Below are positions 8,884 to 17,760 of a DNA stretch of 64,000 bases, piece by piece. Where the stretch lies: assembly GCF_003569915.1 (NCBI RefSeq), contig NZ_KZ984445.1:1-64000 (forward strand). Direction: 5' to 3'. How positions within the stretch are numbered: the first letter of the stretch is position 1; each line of letters begins with the position of its first letter. The position numbers and the translations under genes are program-made. This DNA comes from Comamonas testosteroni (GTDB lineage Bacteria > Pseudomonadota > Gammaproteobacteria > Burkholderiales > Burkholderiaceae_C). Below the pieces are notes generated by a model. The model ran no database searches and was not told the DNA's origin. It saw nothing but the letters and a program-made list of their open reading frames with translations.

Positions 8884-9718
8884 CGTGCTGCACGAAAGCT
8901 TGTTCTTGAGCTGAGCGCAAGTTTTCTGCAATGCGCTCAACGATTACAGAGACATCCGTGTCATAAAGCCACCAATTGGGCGTATCACTACGGAGACGAC
9001 ATAGATGAAACTGTTGCTCTAGGTCTCGAATTCTTTTCGTTTCATGCAGCAACTCGACTGCAGGCAGAACTGGTGACTGAGCCACATCTTTAAGCTCGCT
9101 AAACGATCCTGACCTCGAAGCAGCCTTAAATGCTTCCAGGACCTCAATATGGGTAACGAAGTTAGAGCCAGTCTCCCGGTTAATGCCCCTTATACCTTGG
9201 AAAAGTGACCAAGACCAACTTGTGCGAGGCTCAGCCAGCCAGCGTTGAAATGTGGTACGACGCTCGCCAAGCCAATTATGGAAGGCTTGTGGTTGCGGTT
9301 TTCTTGGGGGAAGACATGTGGGCCTAGCCAAACTGGGGTTGAAGCCAACCCCATCAATAACAACATTGTCTACGCATTGCCAGAGGCCGTGTACCAGTGC
9401 GTAGCCCGTTGAGGGAAGACAGCCAAGAATTGCCATTTGCAACTCGAGAGATTGATTGAGTTGATCCTCTACGCTTGTCCAAAGCACTTTATTCTGTGTG
9501 CCCGAAAGCTTTAGCCGATACTCTCCAAATGAGTCACGACTCATCCAAACGTCAATGCTTGAAATCGGCTCCATGAATGAACCTTTTCCATTGAACGTGA
9601 ATGTCACCTCACTTGATTCTTGAGTTGTCGCAGTTGAGGTGCCATTTCCCAGAATCAAAATTTTCAGCTTTCGCGAAAGTGGGTTGACGGTGCCGAAATC
9701 ATGCATCTCAATTTTCAC
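8858..9718 (-). CDS. Sialyltransferase-like (GT29/GT42/DUF115-type) protein, tentative
   Basis: This 286-residue protein has two marks of the bacterial sialyltransferase-like fold. One is an N-terminal LILGNGTSTATTQES segment, recalling the GNGpS nucleotide-binding loop followed by a conserved Asn (TFTFN). The other is PSTGYALVHGLWQC near residue 100, recalling the (P)STG sialyl motif. The C-terminal half is helical with several Trp and Arg. GTG at 9718 is preceded by AGAGG at a good distance. It converges on, and overlaps, the large glycosyltransferase gene, so a shared glycan pathway is likely although the genes lie on opposite strands. An unrelated Rossmann-type enzyme is possible. Confidence 0.5.
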   Translation of the reverse strand: MKIEMHDFGTVNPLSRKLKILILGNGTSTATTQESSEVTFTFNGKGSFMEPISSIDVWMSRDSFGEYRLKLSGTQNKVLWTSVEDQLNQSLELQMAILGCLPSTGYALVHGLWQCVDNVVIDGVGFNPSLARPTCLPPRKPQPQAFHNWLGERRTTFQRWLAEPRTSWSWSLFQGIRGINRETGSNFVTHIEVLEAFKAASRSGSFSELKDVAQSPVLPAVELLHETKRIRDLEQQFHLCRLRSDTPNWWLYDTDVSVIVERIAENLRSAQEQAFVQHVSQRVRVG

Positions 9719-9893
9719 TGAACACCTCTACTGGGCCTGAAGTTGGCGGCTATATGCTTTGTGAATTTACTTGACTTCCAAGTGTTGGACATAGCGTCTT
9801 GGCGAAATAGTGCTGGGCCAACAAAGTACGAGTCTCCTGTCGGGTCAAGGCTCAACTCTTGTCTCTTTGGGCTGAGGGATTCACAAGTCGGCA

Positions 9894-10017
9894 TTGCAGC
9901 GGTTGCAGCGGTTGCAGCGGTTGCAGCGGTTGCAGCGGTTGCAGCGGTTGCAGCGGTTGCAGCGGTTGCAGCGGTTGCAGCGGTTGCAGCGGTTGCAGCG
10001 GTTGCAGCGGTTGCAGC
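9894..10017 (+). repeat. 9-bp tandem repeat, 13 perfect copies of TTGCAGCGG plus a partial copy
   Basis: Thirteen identical nonamers run from 9894 to 10010 and a fourteenth is cut after seven bases. The unit is a multiple of three, so every frame through it stays open and gives artificial peptides (VAA, CSG, ATA or QPL repeats). A minus-strand frame at 9715-10035 reads through it and overlaps the next start as GTGA, but it has no convincing ribosome binding site. The rest of the gap 9719-10134 shows nothing else. Perfect identity suggests recent expansion and probable length variation between strains. Confidence 0.95.
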
Positions 10018-10134
10018 CAATATTCTGCAAAACATGAACGGCGGTGACGAACTACAAAGCTGTCATTCCCACACGCATAAGGATCAAGCGCACCTAGCCC
10101 TGCCGGGCCAATGAAGACTGCCCACCATACACCA

Positions 10135-12348
10135 TCAAAGACTGCCAGCCCATACGGCAGCCGTCTCAATTACCTCAACAAGCCGCTCAATGGAAAAGCC
10201 ATCCGGGTATAGGGTGTCATTTTTGACGAGCTCCGCATACTCCTCCCGCCGGTGAGCGCGGTCGGCATGACCAGCAAGCAGCCCATGCGGGTCATTGAGT
10301 AGCCGCCTGTCATCTCGCAGTGCAATCAAGACCTCTTCCAGAGATACCTTTAGGAAACCTCCGAACAGTTGGTGATCCCATTCGATCGATGTATCAACGA
10401 TCCAAGCCGTGAACGTGGGCTGACTGTTCACAAGACCGAGCGCAGTCATTAATTCCATGTCTAGCTCAAGTGCCCGCTGGACAGCGGGGACTTTTCTTCT
10501 CAGTTGCAGCCCTGCCTTTCGAAGCGTGGAAGTACGATGTGCCCACGCCTCCTTCACAGAACGGCGTTGGTAGGTTGACTTGAGCTCCAAGATAAGCACA
10601 TGACCGTCTCGAGCACAAATTAAATCAATTTCTCCCGAGTTGGCATCCTCTGCAACAGGTGGAGAGACTTCGTACCCAACAAGCACCTGGAACCCGCGTT
10701 CTCTAAACAATGCTCCGAGCCGCTCTTCAATTCGGCGAGTCTCTTCCTTGGTTTCATTTCGCCGAGCGCCCAACCGTCGTAGGTTGTTGATAACAGACGC
10801 AGAGTTATTCTGTACAGCCATCATCCACGGCAACTGAAGCGAGAGTCGTCCCAACTTGAAAAAAGGTCGCTCTTGCCAGCGAGGCCTCAACGCCGAATCA
10901 CCTGAGCACAATTGCTTGGCCAGAGCAGCCCAGTCACATGTCATGAAGTCCAAGACTGCCTCTGCAGATCGTGAAGTGCCGCTCGGATGCTCTGCCGTAG
11001 CCGTCCAAGGCTTAATACGCTCAACTTTGGCTGCTCTATCCGACCATGTGAGTGGAAAGCGATTTTGCATGTCTGGCTGAAGCAAACCACCAAATGCCAG
11101 CCGCCCCATAGCGAGAAAAGAATTTCCGGTCTCGGAAAGGGACTGCTGATATGGCTTGAGGTAGTCTTCAATGAAAAAGGCTGTCATAAGTTCAGTGGCC
11201 ATCAGCACATGAAAGATCACCGCAGATGAGCCAGTGTCTGTTCGGACCTGCTCGGCCATGCCATAGACTTCTTTCAAGCGAAGCCATGTGCCCATCGCCT
11301 TGGCCAGAGCCTGAAGATTGGCTTCAAAGTTTGCAGGGCCTACACGGGCTAGCAAATCAGGAGCGTCCAAGAGGGCATCCATGCCCCGGTACAACCAGTA
11401 TTGTTGCAAAAGGTCAAACTTCTTGCCATCTCGACGCCACGCCGCTACGGCATCTGCATCCACCTCGACGATCTCAAGGTGATCTCCACATCGCTCAAAC
11501 CGAATGGAGTCATCGTAGCTGAAGGCATCAGCAGATCTATGCGCAAATGCGTTCAGCTCGATCTGTGCGCCAAGCAATGCAAGAAATGCCTGATAACAAT
11601 CGTGTCGCGGCCTTTCCGCAGACGGGAATAGAAATGGAATCAGATGCTGCCTCAATGATGAAGCGATTGATGTTTCGGTCAACTGCAGGTCCGCCTCATC
11701 GCAGTTGGCAAGTTTCCAGGCCAATATGTCGTCGATTGCTTCCCATGCTTCCACAGTATCGGGAGGTTCCGAGTGCACTCGGCCATCAAGCAAATTTGGT
11801 ATTTGGTGCTCAAAGGCGAAAAGGCTGGCATAGATCAGCAAATCAACAGGAGCGAGCTCATGCAAGGGGCTGCGCAGACGCACCACGTCATCAAGCCGTG
11901 CCTGATGAGCTTCGCAGAATATGAGAAACACGCGCTTCAACTCAGCGAGCTCCTCATGCTGATCTGCTGCCAACTCGTTGATCTCCAACCAACGCGAAGA
12001 ATCCTGTCGCATCACGAGGCCAGAATGGCGGGCAGCCCACAAAAGCGTATCGGGAGCGATGGCGGCAACCCGCGCCACGAGGGCCGGACACGCAACCCGA
12101 TCCTGTCCCAAGTACTGCGCTAGAGCTAAGCGAATGGGCTCTTGGTTCCAAACATCAGCTGGTAGATCTTTCAGAAACTCGGAGCCCCAGAAGGCTGCGT
12201 GACGATCTCTGCCACTCCACTTTTTCTTGGCCTGACGCATCGGCTTTCCGTCAAGAAATGCCATCGCTACTTCGTCCGCCGCTGCTGAGATCGTCAATTT
12301 TTTTTCGCGGCCTGCTGAGAACAATGTGTCGTAGTAGTGCTCATTCAT
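10135..12348 (-). CDS. Large protein with C-terminal PD-(D/E)XK nuclease domain
   Basis: This 737-residue protein is mostly helical and of unknown family over its first 500 residues, with no membrane segment. The C-terminal part looks like a restriction-endonuclease fold: a conserved helix with Glu (RRIEERLGALFRERGFQVL), then GEIDLICARDG, then ILELKSTYQ, which together give the D...ExK active site. This arrangement resembles NERD- and Mrr-like nucleases that act on DNA. It stands alone on the minus strand between the glycosyltransferase block and a coiled-coil McrBC-like pair, in a defence-rich context. It could be a single-gene defence nuclease or part of a system with genes I cannot assign. 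The nuclease call is good; the biological role is inferred. Confidence 0.65.
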   Translation of the reverse strand: MNEHYYDTLFSAGREKKLTISAAADEVAMAFLDGKPMRQAKKKWSGRDRHAAFWGSEFLKDLPADVWNQEPIRLALAQYLGQDRVACPALVARVAAIAPDTLLWAARHSGLVMRQDSSRWLEINELAADQHEELAELKRVFLIFCEAHQARLDDVVRLRSPLHELAPVDLLIYASLFAFEHQIPNLLDGRVHSEPPDTVEAWEAIDDILAWKLANCDEADLQLTETSIASSLRQHLIPFLFPSAERPRHDCYQAFLALLGAQIELNAFAHRSADAFSYDDSIRFERCGDHLEIVEVDADAVAAWRRDGKKFDLLQQYWLYRGMDALLDAPDLLARVGPANFEANLQALAKAMGTWLRLKEVYGMAEQVRTDTGSSAVIFHVLMATELMTAFFIEDYLKPYQQSLSETGNSFLAMGRLAFGGLLQPDMQNRFPLTWSDRAAKVERIKPWTATAEHPSGTSRSAEAVLDFMTCDWAALAKQLCSGDSALRPRWQERPFFKLGRLSLQLPWMMAVQNNSASVINNLRRLGARRNETKEETRRIEERLGALFRERGFQVLVGYEVSPPVAEDANSGEIDLICARDGHVLILELKSTYQRRSVKEAWAHRTSTLRKAGLQLRRKVPAVQRALELDMELMTALGLVNSQPTFTAWIVDTSIEWDHQLFGGFLKVSLEEVLIALRDDRRLLNDPHGLLAGHADRAHRREEYAELVKNDTLYPDGFSIERLVEVIETAAVWAGSL

Positions 12349-13016
12349 TACCTAATGCTATCCTGGCCGATATCGCGACAGTGGATCAGCAAATCCATCC
12401 TAACCAGACATTGGACTGCTTTGCCCATGAGCAGATTTCAGCAGAAGCCTGCGGCCCATGACTGCTCTGAGCATCAACAGTCATTGGTATTTCTGAGTCA
12501 AGCGACTGCAACCAGCCTGAAGCCGACTTCTGACTCCTAGGGCGGCTTTTCAGCGACTACGGTCGCTCGACTTCATCAACTTGACGCCGAAAAGCTGAAG
12601 CTCAGCATCGACTGCTTGCCAACACCCTCCTATCCCCGCATCGGTGAGATACATCTGCCTCCTCGCAATACTGAGGATTGCTAACGTCGCAGCTTACGAA
12701 CCTAAAGGGTGTAGCATGGAGCGTGATACACAGCGCTGTACTTTGAAGAAGCTGATTAGGGAGAAGTCGTTATATGTGCTGATGTTTTCGGAAGCTTGAA
12801 TGTATACGCTGAACCTCAGAAACTCGAACCTGCCAACGCCAAACAGCAGGTCGGTCAAACCGTAATCACTTGTGGGGTAATATCCAAAGCCCAGACCTTC
12901 AGCTAGGGAAGCCGCCTATGGATTCGGGCGGCTGTCGATCGACAAGTCGGTGGCTAGAATCATCTAGCCAGTAATTGAAGCTTTGAGCGAAGACGCTGGG
13001 TTTCGACGGCGGTTGC
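12349..13016. other. Divergent intergenic region
   Basis: About 670 bases separate the minus-strand nuclease gene from the plus-strand McrB-like gene. No credible gene is seen. There is a 7-bp inverted repeat (AGCCGCC at 12910-12916, GGCGGCT at 12927-12933) about 85 bases before the McrB-like start, which might be an operator or attenuator. Promoters for both flanking genes should lie here but none is clear. Confidence 0.45.
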
Positions 13017-15206
13017 TTGGATACGTTGACGCACGTGAGCTTGATAAAACAGCAGGGAGCGAACCCATCTGACCCAAACAGAGCGCGAGATGCCGGCTTC
13101 GGCGTCCTGCAGAATGATTTGGCTCTTTTGAATGAGTTACGTGAGGCGTGGGGCATAGCGCTTGGCGCACCGATTGTTGTGGTCGGTCGACTCAGCCCGA
13201 AACAACTCAATGACGGTAGGACGGTCTACTTTCTCAACGGCCTAGAGGACCCAGTTACCGGGGTCGGGCTGCTTTATCCACATCAGGAGTCGGGCGCATC
13301 GAGCGCGTTTGCGCCTCCCCCAGACGTTCGCCATCTTGATTTGTCGCAACAGCAATGGGCTGTTGCAGAGCTTGTGCTTTCGCCAGCAGATCGAAGGCAT
13401 AAGCTCAGGAATCCCTATGCATGCAACGTGCGCGAAGGGACCCTGCGGCCCTTGCGCGATATCCCCGCCGCATGGAACGTCACGGTCACAGGCAGGGACG
13501 CCGTGCGGCGCATTTCCGAAGCGGCTTACGACGCCATTCACGCACAGCAAAGGAAAATGCTTGAGCGCTCCGCTGCTGAACTCGCCGACTTAGGGGAGCA
13601 ACAATCCGCGGCGCTTGTTCGACATGTTGAAGAGTTGTCGCAACTCGAGCGAACCAAGAACTCATACAACAACGAGATTCTCGAATTGCACAAGACCGCG
13701 CAAGCCGAAAGCCTGCGGCAGGCTGAGTGCAAAGAACGCTTCACGAAAGAGATACGCGCGATGACGGATCGCTTGAACCGACTCTCCGACCTGTTGAATG
13801 AAAAAGGGCAACGCTTAGTCGCACTGGGTCTGCTGGACGAAATCGACTTGCAGGAGCTTCTGCCACCGGGCGAAGTGAATGATGAGCAGCCTAAGCACGA
13901 CTTCCAAGAGCTTCTTGGCGCGGACTTCTCCCGGCTTGCCCCCTTTGTGCAAGCGCGTCTTTGGCGGACCGGCATGCTCTTCACCCAGGCACAGTTGCGA
14001 GACTTCCTAGCGCTTCTGAGGACGCACGACGTGATCGTCCTAGCAGGAGATTCCGGCGCGGGTAAGACGAGCATGGTACGGACTGTTGCAGAGTCTATCG
14101 GCGGTCGCTGCACTGTGATTCCAGTCAAACCCAATTGGACAGGGCCAGAAGATCTGCTCGGCTACTACAACCCAATTGAGCGCAGCTACCAACCTACCCC
14201 CTTTCTGAGAGCACTGCAGGCCGCGCAAGCCGAACCGGAGGTGCCCCATTTCATCTGCCTGGACGAGATGAACCTTGCGCGCGTCGAACACTACTTCGCA
14301 GACTTCCTCAGCTTGCTTGAGACCCGCAAAGGAAATCCGCAGATCCCGCTCTACACATCTGACGAGGAGCGTCATGCTGTGATAGAGAATGGGGTCTTTC
14401 TGTCCATCGAGGCTGAAGTCCGTTCTCGCGTTGGTCTTTCCGAGGCCGCGACTCTGGAAGAGCTGCTGAGGAACGAAGAGGCCAATGCGCTGCTGCATCG
14501 CCTGGGTGGCTTCAAGGACGCGGAATCTGTCCTGTTGCACCATGCAAGGTTGCGTCGCTCGCTTGCAGCAGTTACGCGCACGCCCACCGCGCTATACCTT
14601 CCTGCAAACGTGCGAATCATCGGCACTGTCAACATCGACGAGACTACTCACTACCTTTCGCCCAAGGTGCTTGATCGCGTGCACGTGCTCCGCTTTCGCA
14701 ATCCAGTGCTCATCGACTGGGACTCGGTGGAGGCTGAAGTTCAGACGTTTGACGCCGATCTTCAACTCCCCGTGGGATTGGGTGCCGCGGGCCTGGGCAC
14801 CAGGGAGGACTATCCTCCTTTCGACCGACACGATCCGGACGCAGCGCTTCTTGCTGGCTTGGCCCGCCGTCATTTGGACCCCCTAGGTGTCGAATTCGGG
14901 CTACGGGCCATTCGCCAGTCGCTCCACTATCTTCGCCAGGCGCAGGCAGCGGGCATTGGGCGCCAGGCCGCCCTCAACAACATCGTGCTGCATAAGGTTC
15001 TGCCCAAACTGATGTTGGATCTGGGTCGAACCTCAGTCGAGGGGAAGTCGCGCCGTGACATATTGCTCGACCTACGTGCGGAGGTGGCGGAATCGTTGGA
15101 CGGAATGGATCGCCAAGCTGTTTCCGAATCCAGTGTGGATGCGCTGGACCAGATCATCGCTGCGGCTGATGGCAACAACGGAATTGCTAACTACTGGTTG
15201 CGTTGA
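13017..15206 (+). CDS. Coiled-coil McrB-like AAA+ ATPase
   Basis: This protein of about 729 residues has three parts. An N-terminal domain at about 1-160 contains VVVGRLSPKQLNDG and may be an OB- or YTH-like recognition module. A coiled coil rich in Glu, Lys, Arg and Leu spans 175-275. The C-terminal AAA+ motor carries Walker A GDSGAGKTS near 343, Walker B ICLDEMNLAR near 415 and GTVNIDETTHYL as the sensor strand. It belongs to the McrB/dynein-like clade but lacks the MNxxDR guanine-nucleotide signature of true McrB. The frame opens after a stop at 12984 and offers only TTG or GTG starts (13017, 13026, 13035), so the N-terminus is uncertain. The downstream McrC-like gene overlaps its stop, so the two form one unit, probably a type IV restriction-like defence pair. 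Confidence 0.8.
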   Translation: MDTLTHVSLIKQQGANPSDPNRARDAGFGVLQNDLALLNELREAWGIALGAPIVVVGRLSPKQLNDGRTVYFLNGLEDPVTGVGLLYPHQESGASSAFAPPPDVRHLDLSQQQWAVAELVLSPADRRHKLRNPYACNVREGTLRPLRDIPAAWNVTVTGRDAVRRISEAAYDAIHAQQRKMLERSAAELADLGEQQSAALVRHVEELSQLERTKNSYNNEILELHKTAQAESLRQAECKERFTKEIRAMTDRLNRLSDLLNEKGQRLVALGLLDEIDLQELLPPGEVNDEQPKHDFQELLGADFSRLAPFVQARLWRTGMLFTQAQLRDFLALLRTHDVIVLAGDSGAGKTSMVRTVAESIGGRCTVIPVKPNWTGPEDLLGYYNPIERSYQPTPFLRALQAAQAEPEVPHFICLDEMNLARVEHYFADFLSLLETRKGNPQIPLYTSDEERHAVIENGVFLSIEAEVRSRVGLSEAATLEELLRNEEANALLHRLGGFKDAESVLLHHARLRRSLAAVTRTPTALYLPANVRIIGTVNIDETTHYLSPKVLDRVHVLRFRNPVLIDWDSVEAEVQTFDADLQLPVGLGAAGLGTREDYPPFDRHDPDAALLAGLARRHLDPLGVEFGLRAIRQSLHYLRQAQAAGIGRQAALNNIVLHKVLPKLMLDLGRTSVEGKSRRDILLDLRAEVAESLDGMDRQAVSESSVDALDQIIAAADGNNGIANYWLR

Positions 15207-17731
15207 TGCATCCGGAAATAGAGGCTCACTACCTTGCCGTTGAATGGCTTGAGCCCGGGCGCGCACGACGCGTTGTCGTTTCGCCGGATCCGCTTGATAT
15301 CGAGCTAAGCCCCGATGGCGTGCTGAGGCTCGAGACACAGATCTTCCATGATTTTCACCCTTGGCTCGGGCTGCGGCTCAGTGGCCAGTTGCGCCAGAGC
15401 TCGCCAGTCTTCGTCGATACGCAAGGGCAAGAGCATCCCATGCTTGCTGTGGACGATGGTGCTAGCGGTACTTGGTGGGTGCAAGGCGATGGCTGGGATG
15501 CGCGGAAGAACAAGCATCTCAGCGAGTTGCATCGCACCATGGGGCGCTTCGATGTGCGCATTGGTAAGCATTGTTTGCTCATCGATAACTTGGCCACTGG
15601 CCTCGGCCAGGCCCAGCTTGAGGAGTACCTGCAAGACTTCAAGAACGACCTGATTTGGCTAGTTCTGAGTTCAGGAACCGCAACGTCTTCCAGAGCTGGA
15701 GCCTCCTCAGGAGGGGGTTTACCTGTAGCACTGATGGAGTTCGCTTCGTCAGCGGCCCGAGTGGGTTCCTGGCCGGCACGAATCCTACGCGAAGTTTTAG
15801 CCGAAACGCCCAGGTCTCGTTTGCGCCCTAACTCGGCAAGTTTTCGACAGTACGCCCGGCAGCCAGACAGGCCGCGCATTATCGGGCGAGCGAGCGAGGA
15901 GTCTGCGGACACTGCGGACAACCGCTATCTACGGCACATGGTGCAGGTTTGCAATCGGATTGCATTCACTGCTAAGCAAGCATCAGATCAGCAGGCTGAA
16001 CGTTTCGCGGAGCTCGCGTGCTTAGAAGAGAAGCGCAGCGTGGATTACGGAGCAACCGAAACCCGTCAAGTTAATCCAGAGATGTTCGATCGACAGATCG
16101 CGGAACTTACTGAGAAGTTGGATCGACTGGCAGCATGGTCAGACGACGACCCGGACGAAGATCGAGACGGCCTTCAAGACTACCGAATCGAGATTACCAA
16201 AAAGTATGGACGCCGAGGTGACGAGTTCTTTTATGAAAAGCCTGAAGGACGCAGTGCATATGACGACAAGAAGGGCATCGAGTACAACGTTGTTCGTCTT
16301 CCCGAGACATTGAGCAGCCTTGTGGTTGCTGTGCAGAACTTTTGCCGCTTATTTACGCTAACAGGTAGGCCTTCCATCAAACTCAAAAATAGTTTGAATG
16401 GGAAACAATACCGCTATTTGGACTTTTCGAGTGTATTTGCGGTTGATCCAGACCGTCGAGCGATTGAGGCCAAACTGCGAACGAGGACGCGCCTAGAGAG
16501 AAACGGCTGGCAGCACGCACTTTCTCATTCGGAACGAGCAGAGATGCAGCGCGAGTCGCACACTGCAACGTCACGTGCTAAGACCTATATGAGATTAGCC
16601 GGAGAAGCAATGAAGTCAGCCTCTGACCTCGAGTCCTCTCAGGCAGCATTGCGCCAACAAGATGCCCATTGGCACTCACTGGGCGTCCAGCCACAGTCGA
16701 CATTTCCGATGGGCATGCGATATGTCTTGAGTCCCGACTATGCAGCGGTTCTCAAAGCCTACACCCGGGTGCGTGAACTTGCAGAGCGCGCGGGCATCGG
16801 CGGTGAGTCGCTTGACGAACTACATCGGATCAGCATCTTGCATGCTAGTGCCGTCTATGAACGATGGTGTCTGGTGAAGATCATCGGCACCCTCATCAAG
16901 GATTTTGACTTTGAGCCAAGTCCTGGATGGCAAGAGTTGGTTTTTAGAGCGGTGACCGGGCGGCCAGACAGTGCGAGCCTTCTGTTCAACAGAAAGGACA
17001 TTGGCATTTCGGCCATCTTAGAAATCCAGCCAGTTCTTGAAAACGGCAGGCGCCCAGATTTTCGCTTGCGATTCAGCAATTCAGATTCTGCCGATGTGGG
17101 CGCCATCGTCATGGACGCCAAGTTCCGCACACGCTGGCGGCGGGGAGAACTAACCGACTTACTTGCTGAGCTCGTCGATGGGAAGGGCTACGGCGGCAAA
17201 AGGGACCGCGTGTTCATCTTGCAGCCGCAGGCGAATGCAGTTTCTGAACCGTCATCTCCGCTTGCCTGGGGACAACACTGCGACTATGGACAGGAGGCGC
17301 CCACAAATCACCGTACCGGAAGCATCCAACTCGCGGCTGGGACGCAAGGCGGTGGTGCGCAACAGAACCTGCGCCGTTTGATCGCCATAGAGCTACAAGC
17401 AGTGTTTCCTCAGCCCCCTAGCCCCGATGAGGAATACAACTGGAACAGTACGAGTTGCTGCATCCGCTGTGCTACCAAACACGAGTCTGTCGACATCAAG
17501 CGGCGACAGACTCGCAGAGGCAGGGACTATTGGTCACAGAACTGCGGAAATTGCGGCATGGAAACCGTTCGCACCCACTGCTACGATTGTGATGCAACGC
17601 TCTTCAAGAACGGCACCGATCTGACCTATCACCGCACGCTTGCGGAGCAGATCACGAACGTCATGTGTCCCTCGTGCGGAGCCTACTTCGATAAGGATTT
17701 TTTGGCTGTTGCCGCTTCAGCGACTGAGTGA
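15206..17731 (+). CDS. DUF2357/McrC-like PD-(D/E)XK nuclease with C-terminal zinc ribbons
   Basis: This 841-residue protein is the nuclease partner of the preceding AAA+ protein; the start overlaps its stop as TGATG. The N-terminal half has a DUF2357-like layout that recurs in McrC relatives. The nuclease core lies at about 570-670, with RPDFRLRF followed by AIVMDAKFR (D...DAK). After it come at least four CxxC-type pairs between about 750 and 830 (CCIRC, CGNCG, CYDC, CPSC), suggesting two zinc ribbons that may contact nucleic acid or ribosomes. Zinc ribbons are unusual on a McrC protein. It is followed after 30 bases by the convergent integrase gene, so the pair sits at the very end of an integrative element. 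Confidence 0.78.
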   Translation: MHPEIEAHYLAVEWLEPGRARRVVVSPDPLDIELSPDGVLRLETQIFHDFHPWLGLRLSGQLRQSSPVFVDTQGQEHPMLAVDDGASGTWWVQGDGWDARKNKHLSELHRTMGRFDVRIGKHCLLIDNLATGLGQAQLEEYLQDFKNDLIWLVLSSGTATSSRAGASSGGGLPVALMEFASSAARVGSWPARILREVLAETPRSRLRPNSASFRQYARQPDRPRIIGRASEESADTADNRYLRHMVQVCNRIAFTAKQASDQQAERFAELACLEEKRSVDYGATETRQVNPEMFDRQIAELTEKLDRLAAWSDDDPDEDRDGLQDYRIEITKKYGRRGDEFFYEKPEGRSAYDDKKGIEYNVVRLPETLSSLVVAVQNFCRLFTLTGRPSIKLKNSLNGKQYRYLDFSSVFAVDPDRRAIEAKLRTRTRLERNGWQHALSHSERAEMQRESHTATSRAKTYMRLAGEAMKSASDLESSQAALRQQDAHWHSLGVQPQSTFPMGMRYVLSPDYAAVLKAYTRVRELAERAGIGGESLDELHRISILHASAVYERWCLVKIIGTLIKDFDFEPSPGWQELVFRAVTGRPDSASLLFNRKDIGISAILEIQPVLENGRRPDFRLRFSNSDSADVGAIVMDAKFRTRWRRGELTDLLAELVDGKGYGGKRDRVFILQPQANAVSEPSSPLAWGQHCDYGQEAPTNHRTGSIQLAAGTQGGGAQQNLRRLIAIELQAVFPQPPSPDEEYNWNSTSCCIRCATKHESVDIKRRQTRRGRDYWSQNCGNCGMETVRTHCYDCDATLFKNGTDLTYHRTLAEQITNVMCPSCGAYFDKDFLAVAASATE

Positions 17732-17760
17732 GATGCCAGGAAACAGCCAGAAACACCCGC

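Noticed and set aside
9894-10017. CRISPR-like array
   Set aside because: The units are nine bases with no spacers and no cas genes nearby; it is a simple tandem repeat.
9743-10114. Plus-strand open frame with VAA repeats
   Set aside because: The nine-base repeat keeps every frame open, there is no ribosome binding site, and the ends look random. The minus-strand frame 9715-10035 is only slightly better and was not called.
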